64,000 bases of DNA, from NCBI RefSeq assembly GCF_001653565.1, contig NZ_LYPB01000058.1, positions 50,775 to 114,774 on the forward strand, written 5' to 3'. This document shows, piece after piece, positions 32,678 through 41,194 of this stretch; position 1 is the first letter of the stretch; every line of letters starts with the position of its first letter. The notes below the pieces were generated by a model. It saw only the letters and a list, made by a program, of their open reading frames with translations. It had not been told where the DNA came from and did not search any database. Made by a program: the position numbers and the translations under genes. This stretch comes from Paenibacillus oryzisoli. Its GTDB lineage: Bacteria > Bacillota > Bacilli > Paenibacillales > NBRC-103111.

Positions 32678-33238
32678 TTATTCTAGGTTTGCATGATTGG
32701 CATACATGCTGTTCGTATCCATCTCTAGCTTCTGCATGAGGCTTAAGATCACAACATCATAGAATAGCAGCAAGGTTTGCTCATATAGACTCCCCATGGG
32801 TTGCAAGGAGATTCCTGCATCCTGTTGATCTTTACGAGCTCCAGTCAGCTTAACCGTATAATCCGCAATTCGCCCAATCATCGAGTGAGCAGATAGCGTG
32901 ATCAAGGCAACCTCCACTTGAAGCGCCGCGGCTTTTTGAGCGAAGGCAACAAGTAGCGGCGTCTCGCCAGAACCTGAGCCGATAACGAGGAGATCGCCGG
33001 TTTTTATCGCAGGTGTCACGGTTTCTCCAACAACATAGACGGGAATACCCAGCTGCATCAGTCGCATCGCAAACGCACGACCCATTAGTCCCGATCTTCC
33101 CGCTCCCGCTACATAAACCCGATTGGCTTTCATAATTCGCTCGGCAAGTTCTGTAACATCACCTTCATTAATTTGTTGAAAAGCATGATAGAGCTCGGCC
33201 GCTACGTGTGATGTTCCTGCCGTTGTATGAGGAATCAT
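32678..33238 (-). CDS. hxlB: 6-phospho-3-hexuloisomerase
   Basis: 186 residues, SIS-fold sugar isomerase: RVYVAGAGRSGLMGRAFAMR near the N-terminus, LLVIGSGSGETPLLVAFAQK for phosphosugar binding and a C-terminal FYDVVILSLMQKLEMDTNSM helix. It converts D-arabino-3-hexulose 6-phosphate to fructose 6-phosphate, the second step of the ribulose monophosphate pathway for formaldehyde fixation/detoxification. Starts four bases after hxlA, so the two are translationally linked. Length is normal for the family. Confidence 0.92.
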   Translation of the reverse strand: MIPHTTAGTSHVAAELYHAFQQINEGDVTELAERIMKANRVYVAGAGRSGLMGRAFAMRLMQLGIPVYVVGETVTPAIKTGDLLVIGSGSGETPLLVAFAQKAAALQVEVALITLSAHSMIGRIADYTVKLTGARKDQQDAGISLQPMGSLYEQTLLLFYDVVILSLMQKLEMDTNSMYANHANLE

Positions 33239-33242
33239 AAAC

Positions 33243-33878
33243 TCACCCTGCCGCTTGAACCAAGCGCTTCATCTCCGCTGCCGCTGCTTGTCGATTCTCT
33301 TGGCCCGTAATGCCTCCCCCGACAATAACCAGATCAGGTCCTGCTTCAAGTACCTCCGGCAGCGTATTCAGCTTAATGCCTCCAGCGATAGCCGTTTTAG
33401 CATTTTTAACAACTCGCTTAATTGTAGCTAAATCTTCTAAAGAGTTTTTCCCATCCGCTTGGTGATCGTAACCGGAATGCACGCAAATATAGTCAACGCC
33501 TAATGCATCAATTTCTTGAGCCCGTTTGGCCATATCAAGGACATTGATCATATCGACCATAATCTGAGTTCCCTGCTTTCTAGCTTCAGCCACAGCGCCG
33601 CTGATCGTCGTATCGTCTGATACGCCAAGCACCGTAATGATGTCCGCTCCCGCCTCGGATGCCTTCATAACCTCATAACCGCCTGCGTCCATAATTTTCA
33701 GATCTGCCAGTACTTTCACATGAGGATAAGCGGCTTTCAATTCTTTGACCGCACGTAACCCTTCATTAATGATTACTGGTGTCCCAATTTCCACGACATC
33801 AACATAAGCCGCCACTTCATTAACAATCTCTTTCGCTCCTTGAATATCCACTAAATCTAAAGCCAGTTGCAGTTCCAT
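33243..33878 (-). CDS. hxlA: 3-hexulose-6-phosphate synthase
   Basis: 211 residues from ATG 33878 with AGGAGAGA upstream; an earlier start at 33926 has no binding site. OMP-decarboxylase-like (beta/alpha)8 barrel: MELQLALDLVDIQGAKEIVN, HVKVLADLKIMDAGGYEVMK with the catalytic Asp/Lys/Asp pattern (DLKIMDAG), VDYICVHSGYDHQADG, and TAIAGGIKLNTLPEVLEAG. Condenses formaldehyde with ribulose 5-phosphate. First gene of hxlA-hxlB-hxlR, behind a promoter region with an HxlR-type palindrome. Confidence 0.93.
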   Translation of the reverse strand: MELQLALDLVDIQGAKEIVNEVAAYVDVVEIGTPVIINEGLRAVKELKAAYPHVKVLADLKIMDAGGYEVMKASEAGADIITVLGVSDDTTISGAVAEARKQGTQIMVDMINVLDMAKRAQEIDALGVDYICVHSGYDHQADGKNSLEDLATIKRVVKNAKTAIAGGIKLNTLPEVLEAGPDLVIVGGGITGQENRQAAAAEMKRLVQAAG

Positions 33879-33973
33879 GCGAATCTCTCCTTCTATTTGC
33901 AATTCTGGTGAATGCCATAGCCCCATTGTAGGGCCATGCTGCTTATCCGAAAAGTAGGCACTTCAATGTGCGT

Positions 33974-33991
33974 AGTTACTTGAAAGTAACT
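33974..33991. promoter_or_regulatory. HxlR operator candidate before hxlA
   Basis: AGTTACTT-GA-AAGTAACT, a perfect palindrome with eight-base arms about 95 bases before the hxlA start. The GTTAC/GTAAC half-sites resemble those bound by HxlR/QorR-type regulators. It lies just downstream, in the minus-strand sense, of TTGACT, overlapping the expected -10 area. Confidence 0.55.
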
Positions 33992-34072
33992 GCTATGACG
34001 AAGTCAATATCAAGGGTATCTTGCTCCGTGGCAATTCATTCTCCTCCCTATGCATTTACCGCGCAAAAGAAA

Positions 34073-34114
34073 AACCGAGCGAACTCAGGGATGTGACCTG
34101 GGTCCTACTCGGTT
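34073..34114 (-). terminator. Terminator-like hairpin after the ABC permease gene
   Basis: AACCGAG (34073-34079) pairs with CTCGGTT (34108-34114); inside, CAGG/CCTG form a second short stem. On the minus strand it is followed by TTTTTCTTTT. Likely ends the sigma-factor/ABC operon. Confidence 0.6.
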
Positions 34115-34227
34115 GTTTGACTTCTACCGTTTTGATTTAAACTATGGTGGAGCTATGTGGAATAGGACCACAGACTGATCGCTGCCAGACCAACTTACCC
34201 TCCTAAACTACTCCACTATTACGTAGC

Positions 34228-35346
34228 TTATACCACTTCTTTTCGTCTTATTGTCCAATAAAGCAGTTGCACACAAAGTGCAGATAGAACTATGATCACC
34301 GCAACTGCAGCAATTGGGTAAAGAACTGGCATACCAAATAAATTAATAGTTTGGAACGTAGCCAACAAATCATACACAACCATGACGTTCGTATAGCTGA
34401 ATTCAATCAGCACGCCCAATGATCCCAAATTTACGGTGAAGACTTCTTCAAATGCGATGGGCAGGACGAACACAAAGCCGGATATTAGAAAAGATCGAAA
34501 TGTATTTCTGCATAATGCAGAGATAAGTAATACGAACATAGCAAGTCCGAATGCACCTAATGTATGTATGCCAATCTGAACACCTATTAAGGATAGTATA
34601 TCGTAATCGTAGGGGGAATCTCGATATCTTAACAGTTGCTGAATCGGTGATTTCCACCCACCTCCGCCAATCCAGTGCAGCGCATTGAAGACCACCCAAG
34701 TACCAATGACGAAGATAACGTAGATCAGTGAGGCTATTATTTTCGCCGTAACGACTCGCTTTCTCCCATACTTCGAGCTGAGCTGGAATTGATCCATTCC
34801 TGTGGCATACTCGTTTGAGAAAATTGATGCTAGACCTATAAGAATAAGTGCTCCGCTGATTAGAAAGCCAAATACTCTCACGAAGTCAATCATTTCGGAA
34901 GGTGCTCGGTTATAAGACAGTTCATTGATCTCTATCCCCTCGAGCATGCGGAGCTCAAGTCCAGTTCGACGCTGCTCATATGCAGCTTCAGCATCCGCCT
35001 CTTGCAGATGGAGGCGCTCGTTCAATACGCCAATACTCGCTTTACGATCTTCCTCCAGCGCACGAAAATCGCTTATATTCTCATAAAAACTTTGCATCTT
35101 TTGTTCTTCCCGTGTCAGCGGTATTCCCTCATTAACACGACTCATCAAGGCTAAATGGGCTGCTTCCGCTCGTTCATATTTTTCTTCGGTTAACTGTCCT
35201 TCCCATTCCTTATAATAAGGGAAATTACTACTTGTTTTCTGCAAGTTCAAACTAACCGCTATAAGTCCAAGCAACATAATAAGTGTGATGTAGATACTTT
35301 TTTGCTGAAAAATTTTATATAATTCAAATGTTAGTAATGACTTCAT
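34228..35346 (-). CDS. ABC-2 type permease
   Basis: 372 residues. N-terminal helix (KSIYITLIMLLGLIAVSLNL), a ~130-residue charged extracytoplasmic loop (TEEKYERAEAAHLALMSRVN), then about five further helices beginning near 150 (FVRVFGFLISGALILIGLAS). It includes IFSNEYATGMDQFQLSSKYG, the conserved ABC-2 motif, and RKRVVTAKI. It starts one base after the ATPase gene, so both form one exporter. Substrate unknown. The last gene of the ECF sigma operon. Confidence 0.8.
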   Translation of the reverse strand: MKSLLTFELYKIFQQKSIYITLIMLLGLIAVSLNLQKTSSNFPYYKEWEGQLTEEKYERAEAAHLALMSRVNEGIPLTREEQKMQSFYENISDFRALEEDRKASIGVLNERLHLQEADAEAAYEQRRTGLELRMLEGIEINELSYNRAPSEMIDFVRVFGFLISGALILIGLASIFSNEYATGMDQFQLSSKYGRKRVVTAKIIASLIYVIFVIGTWVVFNALHWIGGGGWKSPIQQLLRYRDSPYDYDILSLIGVQIGIHTLGAFGLAMFVLLISALCRNTFRSFLISGFVFVLPIAFEEVFTVNLGSLGVLIEFSYTNVMVVYDLLATFQTINLFGMPVLYPIAAVAVIIVLSALCVQLLYWTIRRKEVV

Positions 35347-35347
35347 C

Positions 35348-36220
35348 TCACTTCACCGCCTCCTCGTCAAAATAGTACAGGTATAAATCCTCAAGGTTCG
35401 GTATAGCCTCTACTGCACGTGGATCTGGCTTATTCTCAGATAATATTCGTACTTCGAGATGATCATTCTTTCTGTTCATATTGCTTACTTTATACTTTGC
35501 TTGAAGCACGTTGATCTCACTCGGCTCTACAAGAACAGTCCACACCTTACCCTGTAACCGCCCTAGCAGCAGCTGCGGCTGCGCCTTCTCAATGAGTATG
35601 CCCCGCTTCAAAATTAACAGTTCCTTGGCAATATACTCAATGTCGGACACGATATGTGTTGACAACAGTACAATCCTATCGCTTGCAATGGCAGACAATA
35701 GATTGCGGAAGCGGATACGTTCCTTCGGATCCAATCCGGCAGTAGGCTCATCAACAATAATAATTTTGGGATCGTTCAACAACGCCTGCGCGATCCCAAC
35801 CCGCTGTTTCATTCCGCCGGACAACTTGCCAACCTTCACACGCTTCTCATTTGTCAATTGAACGTCCTCTAGCAGTTTCTCCACCCTCACATGCGCTTCG
35901 TTCTTCTCGATCCCTTTAAGCGCTGCGATGTAGAAGAGGAATTTCTCAACCGTGAAGTTTTTGTAGTAGCCCATATGCTGTGGCAAATAGCCGAGTACAT
36001 CGCGATACTGATCATTCAACAGTTCAATGTCCACACCGTCCAGAAGCACTCTGCCAGCGCTTGGCTTGACGACTGCGGCGAGTATACGCATAAGCGTTGT
36101 TTTTCCGGATCCGTTAGCACCCAAGAATCCGTACACTCCCTCTGTTAATTCGCAGGATACGTTATCTAGCGCCTGCTTCCTTCCGTATTGCTTGCTTACC
36201 CTTTCAATGCATAATTTCAT
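35348..36220 (-). CDS. ABC transporter ATP-binding protein
   Basis: 290 residues. Walker A GANGSGKTT (34-42), Q-loop in YLPQHMGYYKNFTVEKFLFY, signature LSGGMKQRVGIAQALLNDPK, Walker B IIIVDEPTAGLDPKERIRFR and H-loop STHIV. The C-terminal ~70 residues are a regulatory tail (QGKVWTVLVEPSEINVLQAK). Partners the ABC-2 permease directly downstream. Its start overlaps the end of the membrane protein gene by 17 bases. The group resembles exporters of antimicrobial peptides or membrane-stress compounds. Confidence 0.92.
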   Translation of the reverse strand: MKLCIERVSKQYGRKQALDNVSCELTEGVYGFLGANGSGKTTLMRILAAVVKPSAGRVLLDGVDIELLNDQYRDVLGYLPQHMGYYKNFTVEKFLFYIAALKGIEKNEAHVRVEKLLEDVQLTNEKRVKVGKLSGGMKQRVGIAQALLNDPKIIIVDEPTAGLDPKERIRFRNLLSAIASDRIVLLSTHIVSDIEYIAKELLILKRGILIEKAQPQLLLGRLQGKVWTVLVEPSEINVLQAKYKVSNMNRKNDHLEVRILSENKPDPRAVEAIPNLEDLYLYYFDEEAVK

Positions 36221-36989
36221 CGATTTGACCTCTCCTCAGCCGTTTAATCTGTATGATTAGTAATGTAATCGCAAGTACAGATATTGCTCCACATATCATT
36301 GGAGACAGAATATCAGATTTTTGTTTAAATTCCATAGCGGTTATAAAACCCGAAGCAGTAAATAACCATACAACGATCGCTACGGGTGCTATTACTTGAC
36401 CTCTCATCCGACTGGCTAAAGCAAACCCAATACTAGCTGTCACTGTTAATGGTGTGGCCCAATATATAACTAGCTTCGACAGCAAGAGCGGTTCCCCGAA
36501 TGCGCTGAAAATAGCGATTAATACGAAACATAATAGTACATTGTAGGCTCCGACAACGGTCAGCTTCATCAGCATTAATTGCTGTCCCGAATATTTACAA
36601 GACATCTCTAACTCAAGCAGTCCTTCATCGCGTCCTCTGAATATTTCCAGAAGTCCCAGCAAAAACGGCACTGGCGAGACCATCAGCATAATCATATACG
36701 GATCACCTTTCCACAGACCCCAAGCCAGAAGTCCGCAGCTGAAGAAAAGGGCATTCAAAATCCAGAAGAACGGGCGAATATGGAGCTGTCTCAAGCGAAG
36801 AGGAAAGAAGGGAACACGCTGCTTAGCTGGTTTATCAACATAAGCTCTTAGCACATCAATTGTTTGTGCAATGGCCTCGTCATTAGGATATTCAACGGTA
36901 TAATCAATTAACAGCAATCGTAATTCTTGATCCACATCATCAAGTTCATTCCATTCACTAGATTGCTTGTTAGTTTTGTTGTTGTTCAT
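36204..36989 (-). CDS. Membrane protein, probable anti-sigma factor or permease-like partner
   Basis: 261 residues from ATG 36989 with GGAGG seven bases upstream. A cytoplasmic N-terminus of about 75 residues with acidic helices (WNELDDVDQELRLLLIDYTV) is followed by six hydrophobic segments (FFWILNALFFSCGLLAWGLW; MIMLMVSPVPFLLGLLEIF; and so on). The start overlaps the ECF sigma gene by 20 bases, the typical position of a cognate anti-sigma factor, and the membrane part looks permease-like. It may sequester the sigma factor at the membrane; not proven. Confidence 0.6.
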   Translation of the reverse strand: MNNNKTNKQSSEWNELDDVDQELRLLLIDYTVEYPNDEAIAQTIDVLRAYVDKPAKQRVPFFPLRLRQLHIRPFFWILNALFFSCGLLAWGLWKGDPYMIMLMVSPVPFLLGLLEIFRGRDEGLLELEMSCKYSGQQLMLMKLTVVGAYNVLLCFVLIAIFSAFGEPLLLSKLVIYWATPLTVTASIGFALASRMRGQVIAPVAIVVWLFTASGFITAMEFKQKSDILSPMICGAISVLAITLLIIQIKRLRRGQIDEIMH

Positions 36990-37533
36990 AGTCATCCCTC
37001 CTCAGCAGTTTGTTCAGTTTGTCTAGCCCTTGCCTAAGCCTTCCCTTTACTGTATTTTCATTGGCTCCTGTAATGTCGGATATTTCTCGAATTTTCAAAT
37101 CATGATAATATTTCAGAAGAATAGCTTCACTTTGAACATCCGGCAGTGCTTGTATAGCCTGTCGCAATTGCTTCCGCGTTTCTTTCCTTTCGAAGATATA
37201 AGGCACCGATTCCTCATTGTTCTGTTCGTGATATTCCTCAAACTCCGTTGCTGTCAAACTTTGACGGTATGCTGCCGAGCGATAATAATCCCTGCAACAA
37301 TTAATCGCGATCGTATAGAGCCAACTATGGAACGAGACTTTTCTTGAATAAGTAGGAAGACCTCGCATCATCTTCACAAATACGTCCTGCGTCAAATCAT
37401 ACGCTGTATGGGGACTTCCTGTCTTGCGATATAAATAAGCATAAATCTGCTTGTAATAGTGTTTCGTCAGCACCTCCATAGCTGCTTCGCTACCAGCTCT
37501 TATTTCCATAATCAACTGCTCATCAGTCGGCAA
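36970..37533 (-). CDS. ECF-type RNA polymerase sigma factor
   Basis: 187 residues from TTG 37533 with GAGGTGA upstream; a longer reading from 37593 has no binding site. Region 2: HYYKQIYAYLYRKTGSPHTA, YDLTQDVFVKMMRGLPTYSR and FHSWLYTIAINCCRDYYR. Region 4: IQALPDVQSEAILLKYYHDL and KIREISDITGANENTVKGRL. It controls the downstream membrane protein and ABC exporter genes, which overlap head to tail, and probably itself. The inducing stress is unknown. Confidence 0.9.
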   Translation of the reverse strand: MPTDEQLIMEIRAGSEAAMEVLTKHYYKQIYAYLYRKTGSPHTAYDLTQDVFVKMMRGLPTYSRKVSFHSWLYTIAINCCRDYYRSAAYRQSLTATEFEEYHEQNNEESVPYIFERKETRKQLRQAIQALPDVQSEAILLKYYHDLKIREISDITGANENTVKGRLRQGLDKLNKLLRRDDYEQQQN

Positions 37534-37625
37534 TTCGATCACCTCGTTAAGTAGAACGGTACAGGTATAAAAAAAGTTGTATGGTTGGGACAAATGTATG
37601 TAACATTGATAAAGAAAAACAAAAA

Positions 37626-37647
37626 AAACCTTGACTTAACAAGGTTT
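37626..37647 (-). terminator. Terminator of the SMR operon
   Basis: AAACCTTG-ACTTAA-CAAGGTTT followed on the minus strand by TTTTTGTTTTTC. Confidence 0.75.
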
Positions 37648-37669
37648 AACTTCAAGTAATTACATTCAG

Positions 37670-37984
37670 TTAAGCTATTAATTTCAATCCTACGGCAGCA
37701 CTTAACACCATCGCAATAAACACGATTCTTTTCCAATTCTTAGATTCCCCATAGAACAGCATCCCAACGATTGCACCTCCAACCGTCCCAATCCCTGTCC
37801 AAACTGCATAAGCGGTACCCATCGGCAAGCTTTTCATCGCTTGGCTTAGAAATGTAAAACTCAGCACAATCCCTACGATAAATATAGCAAAGCTACGAAT
37901 ATTCTTCGCTTTATTAATTTGATTCATTCCGACAACACCGACAACTTCAAACATTCCAGCAAATATGAGAAAAAACCAACCCAT
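37670..37984 (-). CDS. SMR-family efflux subunit (YvdS/YkkD-like)
   Basis: 104 residues, four helices. The conserved membrane-embedded Glu is in MFEVVGVVGMNQINKA, with LPMGTAYAVWTGIGTVGGAI and GMLFYGESKNWKRIVFIAMV, all hallmark SMR sequence. The start overlaps the stop of the partner gene by one base (TAATG). Paired SMR genes of unequal sequence encode heterodimeric multidrug or guanidinium-type exporters; the sequence does not tell which. Confidence 0.88.
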   Translation of the reverse strand: MGWFFLIFAGMFEVVGVVGMNQINKAKNIRSFAIFIVGIVLSFTFLSQAMKSLPMGTAYAVWTGIGTVGGAIVGMLFYGESKNWKRIVFIAMVLSAAVGLKLIA

Positions 37985-38319
37985 TAGACCGCAGCTCCTT
38001 TCTCACCATTTGTCACAAATTTCAATCCAAATACACCGGATAATAGAAGTAAAATGAGGAATACTTTAAGAAACTGGAAAGGTTCTCCGAAAAATAGCAT
38101 TTCCACAATAACGGTTCCCGCTGTCCCCATACCTGTAAAGACGGCATATACAGTTCCAACCGGCAATTTGGTAGACGCACTAATAACGAGATGAAATGAA
38201 ATATATATGGCAATGACCGTAGCGATCCACGTCCATGTCGTATCCGAATGTTTTAAACCTGTCACCCATATCACTTCAAAAATGACACCAACGAAAATAT
38301 AAATCCAATACCGATTCAT
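37984..38319 (-). CDS. SMR-family efflux subunit (YvdR/YkkC-like)
   Basis: 111 residues, four helices: IYIFVGVIFEVIWVTGLKHS with the essential Glu, KLPVGTVYAVFTGMGTAGTV, EMLFFGEPFQFLKVFLILLL. Partner of the following subunit, with AGGAGG before its ATG. Together with the upstream TetR gene, order and size match the B. subtilis yvdT-yvdS-yvdR set. No ykkC-type riboswitch is visible in the 21-base gap upstream, so control is more likely by the TetR protein. Confidence 0.88.
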   Translation of the reverse strand: MNRYWIYIFVGVIFEVIWVTGLKHSDTTWTWIATVIAIYISFHLVISASTKLPVGTVYAVFTGMGTAGTVIVEMLFFGEPFQFLKVFLILLLLSGVFGLKFVTNGEKGAAV

Positions 38320-38340
38320 GTGTACAAACCTCCTGCTGAT

Positions 38341-38919
38341 TTACTTTTTGATACCGCGCCAAAAGACGAACCAGGAAGATTCAATCCTTTTCATCGAACG
38401 GGCAGATCCTCCGAATAGCAATTCCACAAACATGCCATCCAAGACGGCTGAGAAAGCAACTGTGGCCGTATCGCTGCTAACTTCCGGGCTAATGATTTCA
38501 TTGTCCAAAGCTTGCTCAAATAGGGGCATTATCATGGTTTCAATCGTATCTAGATACCCATAACCTTGCTTAACGATCTCATCATAGAGATGGGACGGCG
38601 GGAAAAAGGCCACGCGCAAGAAAAATTTGGTGTTATCATCTTGTTCATAGCGATCTTGATATTGGATTAGAAAATCATAAAGAAGTTTATCTACGGATAG
38701 ATGCTTATTGTTAGCGAGATACGTTTGAACGAAGAGCAATTCTTTCGCTAGCACCTCATCAAATAGCGCAAGAAATAGTTCATCTTTCCCTTTGAAATGT
38801 GTGTAAATGGACTGTTTTTTGATCCCTACATCCTTAGCGATATCAGCAAGTGATGCACCTTCATAGCCATTCTTAGCAAAATGTGTTCGCGCTACTTCTT
38901 TGATTCGTGTTGCGGTCAT
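38341..38919 (-). CDS. TetR-family repressor (YvdT-like) of the SMR operon
   Basis: 192 residues. HTH: IKEVARTHFAKNGYEGASLA, DIAKDVGIKKQSIYTHFKGK, with the recognition helix ending YTHFKGKDEL. The C-terminal helical domain has FLRVAFFPPSHLYDEIVKQG. First gene of the operon with two SMR subunits. AAGGGTGAT precedes the ATG, and the CGAACGTTCG palindrome just upstream is its likely operator. Confidence 0.88.
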   Translation of the reverse strand: MTATRIKEVARTHFAKNGYEGASLADIAKDVGIKKQSIYTHFKGKDELFLALFDEVLAKELLFVQTYLANNKHLSVDKLLYDFLIQYQDRYEQDDNTKFFLRVAFFPPSHLYDEIVKQGYGYLDTIETMIMPLFEQALDNEIISPEVSSDTATVAFSAVLDGMFVELLFGGSARSMKRIESSWFVFWRGIKK

Positions 38920-38932
38920 GCCATCACCCTTC

Positions 38933-38942
38933 CGAACGTTCG
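38933..38942. promoter_or_regulatory. TetR operator candidate
   Basis: CGAACGTTCG, a ten-base perfect palindrome 14 bases before the TetR-type gene and in the shared region with spoVB. Short, so only moderately convincing. Confidence 0.45.
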
Positions 38943-39101
38943 TCAGGTAATAATAGCACGTTATCTTTCTCAGGGCAACCTGCGAATGCCGTCATCACGT
39001 AGAAATCGTGGGATTCGAAAAAGAGATCATCGGCTTGTTCGCATGCTTTTCCAATTATTGAATACATATGTAAGTATTCGATGATCAGGAGGACACACGT
39101 C

Positions 39102-40652
39102 ATGTCACAACACGGGCAATCGTTCATGAAAGGTACGTTCGTCTTGTCAGTCGCTGCTTTCATCAACCGTATTCTCGGTTTCATCAGCGGCATGTATATC
39201 GCTCGCGTACTCGGCGCAGAGGGAATCGGCATCTTGATGATGGCTCATCCCCTCGTTCCGCTCGTCATTACGATTACGGAGTTAGGGCTCCCAGTGGCCA
39301 TTAGTAAATTGGTCGCAGAAGCCAACGCTCGCGGCGAACGGATGAAAGTGAGGCGCATCCTGCATGTCTCACTCGCTGTCACGAGCTTCTTGAGCATAGC
39401 CCTCACGACCCTATCGTTACTCGGTTCGGAGTGGATCGCCTCCATTCTCCTAAGTGACCAACGCGCCTATTACGCGATGTTGGCCATAACCCCGATCGCA
39501 CCGATTGTTGCTGTCTCCGCTGTATTAAAAGGATATTTCCGCGGCATGCAGCAAATGAAGACCATTGCCGCTTCCGATGTGCTGGAGCATACCGTCCAAA
39601 TCGCCTGCGTACTGGCGCTGGTTCACCTCTTGCTCCCTTATGGCATCGCTTATGCAGCTGCCGGGGCCATGGCTGCCTCTGTGGTCAGCGAGGTGTTCAG
39701 CCTGATGTTCCTTGCGGCAAGCTACAAGATTTACGGCGAATCGAAAAAACCTGGCGAGACGTGGGCAAGCCACCTGAAACAAGGAAGGGGCACGCTCGGC
39801 GAGCTGCTGCAGATCGGCCTGCCGACAACAGGTCATGGAATCATTCATTCGTTGTACAGCACTTTCCAACCGCTGCTTATCACAACCAGCTTAGCGCTGG
39901 CCGGCATCGGCACAGCGCTAGCGACGAAGCAATTCGGAATGTTGGCTGGCTATGCCTTTCCGTTGCTGTTCATGCCAAGCTTTATCACGCAGTCCTTGTC
40001 CACAGCGCTCATTCCTGCCATTGGCGAGGCCGCAGCGAACAAGAATAGTCTTCTCATTCATGAGCGGATGAATCAAGCGATGATCCTAGGACTCCTAATC
40101 GGTGCGCCAGCAACCGTCATCCTATACGTGTGGGCGACGCCACTAACAACACTCGTCTATCATGCACCAGAAGCAGGGGTGCTTCTACAAATCCTGGCGC
40201 CAATGTTTTTCCTGCATTATTTCGACGCACCACTTCACGCCATTCTACTTGGGCTCGGCCGCGCGAAAGCAACGCTGTGGAATTACGTCGTAGCCACTTT
40301 ATTCAAGAGCGTCGCCATTTTTGTTTTCGGCAGCCAATATGGCATTATTGGCGTTGCGTACGGCATCGGTATCGGCATTGTGATCCAAACACTGCTAAAC
40401 TTCTTTTCCATCTCAAGCTCAATCGGATTTTATTGGAGTATACGACCCTATGTCAAAGTTGCGATCTCCATGATCCTGATGATGCTTTGCGGAAACTGGA
40501 CGTATCACTATTTGATCAGCAGTGGGATGTCACCGATATGGTGCGTCGTCACCTCGATCGTTTGTTCCTTGTTTCTCTACTTCGCTGCGCTCGTATTGAC
40601 GGGTACGCTGAACAGTAAACATACACGCAATCGATTTTCGATCCCGTGGTAG
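39102..40652 (+). CDS. SpoVB-like MOP-superfamily flippase
   Basis: 516 residues from ATG 39102 with AGGAGG upstream. Fourteen predicted helices. N-terminal FMKGTFVLSVAAFINRILGF, ISGMYIARVLGAEGIGILMM and LPVAISKLVAEANARGERMK, and later YFRGMQQMKTIAASDVLEHT, are characteristic of SpoVB/YtgP-type polysaccharide flippases. SpoVB is needed for spore cortex peptidoglycan synthesis, probably as a lipid-linked precursor flippase. Paralogues such as YtgP/MurJ2 are close, so gene identity is not certain. Supports a spore-forming host. A terminator follows. Confidence 0.82.
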   Translation: MSQHGQSFMKGTFVLSVAAFINRILGFISGMYIARVLGAEGIGILMMAHPLVPLVITITELGLPVAISKLVAEANARGERMKVRRILHVSLAVTSFLSIALTTLSLLGSEWIASILLSDQRAYYAMLAITPIAPIVAVSAVLKGYFRGMQQMKTIAASDVLEHTVQIACVLALVHLLLPYGIAYAAAGAMAASVVSEVFSLMFLAASYKIYGESKKPGETWASHLKQGRGTLGELLQIGLPTTGHGIIHSLYSTFQPLLITTSLALAGIGTALATKQFGMLAGYAFPLLFMPSFITQSLSTALIPAIGEAAANKNSLLIHERMNQAMILGLLIGAPATVILYVWATPLTTLVYHAPEAGVLLQILAPMFFLHYFDAPLHAILLGLGRAKATLWNYVVATLFKSVAIFVFGSQYGIIGVAYGIGIGIVIQTLLNFFSISSSIGFYWSIRPYVKVAISMILMMLCGNWTYHYLISSGMSPIWCVVTSIVCSLFLYFAALVLTGTLNSKHTRNRFSIPW

Positions 40653-40690
40653 GGTATCACATAATTCATCTCGTTAATGAAAGATATAGC

Positions 40691-40726
40691 CCGCAACTCC
40701 CCTCCAAAATTAGGGGGTTTGCGGGT
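40691..40726 (+). terminator. Terminator after the spoVB-like gene
   Basis: CCCGCAA...TTTGCGGG with inner CCCC/GGGG pairing, followed by TTTATTTAT. Confidence 0.8.
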
Positions 40727-40872
40727 TTATTTATACTCTGCCATTAGCGGACAACGAGCCGAGAAGCGCTCATCCCAAAAAAATCCAAAATACATGATTC
40801 AATTATATAAAGACGGTTTACATATGTTTTATAAAGCTTAAACAAATCATACAAAATAGGAGAGTGGTTCAA

Positions 40873-41145
40873 ATGAAATTACTTAAAACAAAATTGGCAG
40901 TGCTTCTTGCAGCTTCGTGTTTGATGGTTCCGAGTGTGATTAACGCCGCAACTGATACTGAAGAAGCGTCATACTACACGTATGAGAATGGTGTTGTTCA
41001 CACACTTGTTAATGGATTTTTGGTACCTGGTCGTTACTTAAATGTTGATGAAGATACAGTTGCCGTATACATCCCAGGAGGCGTAGGCATTATTGCAGTC
41101 GATAAGGATACTGTCTTACCTTGGGGTTCCGTAGTTCTAGAATAG
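40873..41145 (+). CDS. Small secreted protein, unknown function
   Basis: 90 residues from ATG 40873 (AGGAGAG upstream; a GTG three codons before is less likely). Signal peptide MKLLKTKLAVLLAASCLMVP with cleavage near INAA. The mature part is about 65 residues, beta-rich and acidic (VPGRYLNVDEDTVAVYIPGG). No family recognised. Flanked by two terminators, so monocistronic. Preceded by an AT-rich promoter-like stretch. Confidence 0.65.
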   Translation: MKLLKTKLAVLLAASCLMVPSVINAATDTEEASYYTYENGVVHTLVNGFLVPGRYLNVDEDTVAVYIPGGVGIIAVDKDTVLPWGSVVLE

Positions 41146-41162
41146 GGTCATCCATGTTGCAC

Positions 41163-41194
41163 AAAAAGCATCGAGCCTTCGCTCGATGCTTTTT
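41163..41194 (+). terminator. Terminator, 14-base perfect stem
   Basis: AAAAAGCATCGAGC-CTTC-GCTCGATGCTTTTT. Confidence 0.9.

Larger units (their letters stand above)
33879..34227. other. Intergenic region upstream of hxlA
   Basis: About 350 bases without a convincing gene. It holds, in minus-strand order, an uninterpreted 110-base stretch after the ABC permease stop, a terminator-like hairpin (34073-34114), a GGGAGGAG sequence followed by a nine-codon reading frame (MNCHGARYP, ATG near 34047), and the palindrome at 33974-33991 with TTGATA/TTGACT -35-like sequences beside it. Confidence 0.5.

Noticed and set aside
34073..34227. T-box or known riboswitch before hxlA
   Set aside because: No AGGGTGG-ACCGCG T-box sequence and no match to guanidine, SAM or c-di-GMP riboswitch cores that I could recognise.
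38320..38340. ykkC-type guanidine riboswitch before the SMR genes
   Set aside because: The TetR-SMR gap is only 21 bases, too short for the aptamer.
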